A stretch of DNA of 11,163 bases from CAJAUT01 sp043809365 (GTDB lineage: Bacteria > Patescibacteriota > Microgenomatia > UBA1400 > UBA12108). Positions 11,142-11,163 of this stretch are shown in pieces. Below the pieces are notes generated by a model. It saw nothing but the letters and a program-made list of their open reading frames with translations, ran no database searches and was not told the origin of the DNA. The DNA is taken from NCBI GenBank assembly GCA_043809365.1, contig JAZDDW010000018.1, positions 1-11,163 on the forward strand, read 5' to 3'. The number at the start of each line of letters is the position of its first letter. The stretch's first letter is position 1. Both the position numbers and the translations under genes were made by a program.

Positions 11142-11163
11142 GAAAAACTTGAAATCGTCCAAT

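Larger units (their letters stand above)
11056..11163 (+). pseudogene. 5'-truncated serine recombinase fragment, continues past window end
   Basis: An open frame of 36 codons begins directly after the arsM stop and runs off the window. The first 17 residues (VLSIEGQLVELKEFAAK) are the part of a serine recombinase that follows the catalytic YTRKS motif; that motif and any start codon are missing, so this copy is headless. After EFAAK the sequence turns into PSEARSSAKSGTK, encoded by two stem-loops, before KNLKSS. Only the start of the fragment is visible, so whether the rest of the recombinase follows cannot be judged. With the left stub (10000-10116) it looks like the two halves of a gene split by the arsM segment. 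Confidence 0.65.

Overview
The window looks like chromosomal DNA of an uncultivated bacterium of the Candidate Phyla Radiation (Patescibacteria), most likely Microgenomates-like. This is inferred from gene style: compact overlapping genes, a very short SufD-like protein, a DEDD exonuclease, a four-helix-bundle protein and a helix-turn-helix protein of a type I associate with these genomes. The sequence alone does not prove the assignment.

Layout. Bases 2-904 (+) carry tsaD without its 5' end. Bases 873-8351 (-) hold ten tightly packed genes that read as one operon, in transcription order: hpf, a LacD-like class I aldolase, pgk, a DEDDy exonuclease, sufC, sufB, a short sufD-like gene, sufS, a four-helix-bundle protein gene, and an IscU-type scaffold gene. 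A FkbM-family methyltransferase gene lies upstream at 8386-9093 (-). Then the strand switches: an HTH protein gene with an apparently leaderless promoter (9122-9739), a tRNA-Ser with the unusual anticodon ACT (9759-9848), a palindrome-rich spacer, a stub of a serine recombinase (10000-10116), an arsenite methyltransferase gene (10159-11055), and a second, 5'-less recombinase fragment that runs off the end.

How the genes work together. sufS and the IscU-type protein supply sulfur and a scaffold, and SufB, SufC and the SufD-like protein form the SUF assembly machine. The aldolase and Pgk belong to lower glycolysis/gluconeogenesis, and HPF silences ribosomes in stress. The operon therefore ties Fe-S biogenesis to central carbon metabolism and ribosome hibernation.

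The most striking content is repetitive. An octameric repeat (GTGTCAC plus one base) occurs at four places: inside tsaD, inside pgk, and as two identical 32-bp arrays flanking the four-helix-bundle gene within the suf operon. Short GC-rich stem-loops occur inside pgk, between sufB and sufD, after the tRNA, and inside the terminal recombinase fragment. A heptamer repeat occurs inside tsaD and sufS. Several of these elements lie in frame within essential genes, which suggests families of small elements that spread through coding sequence. Separately, the arsM gene sits between two homologous recombinase segments in such a way that recombination between them would restore an open recombinase frame.
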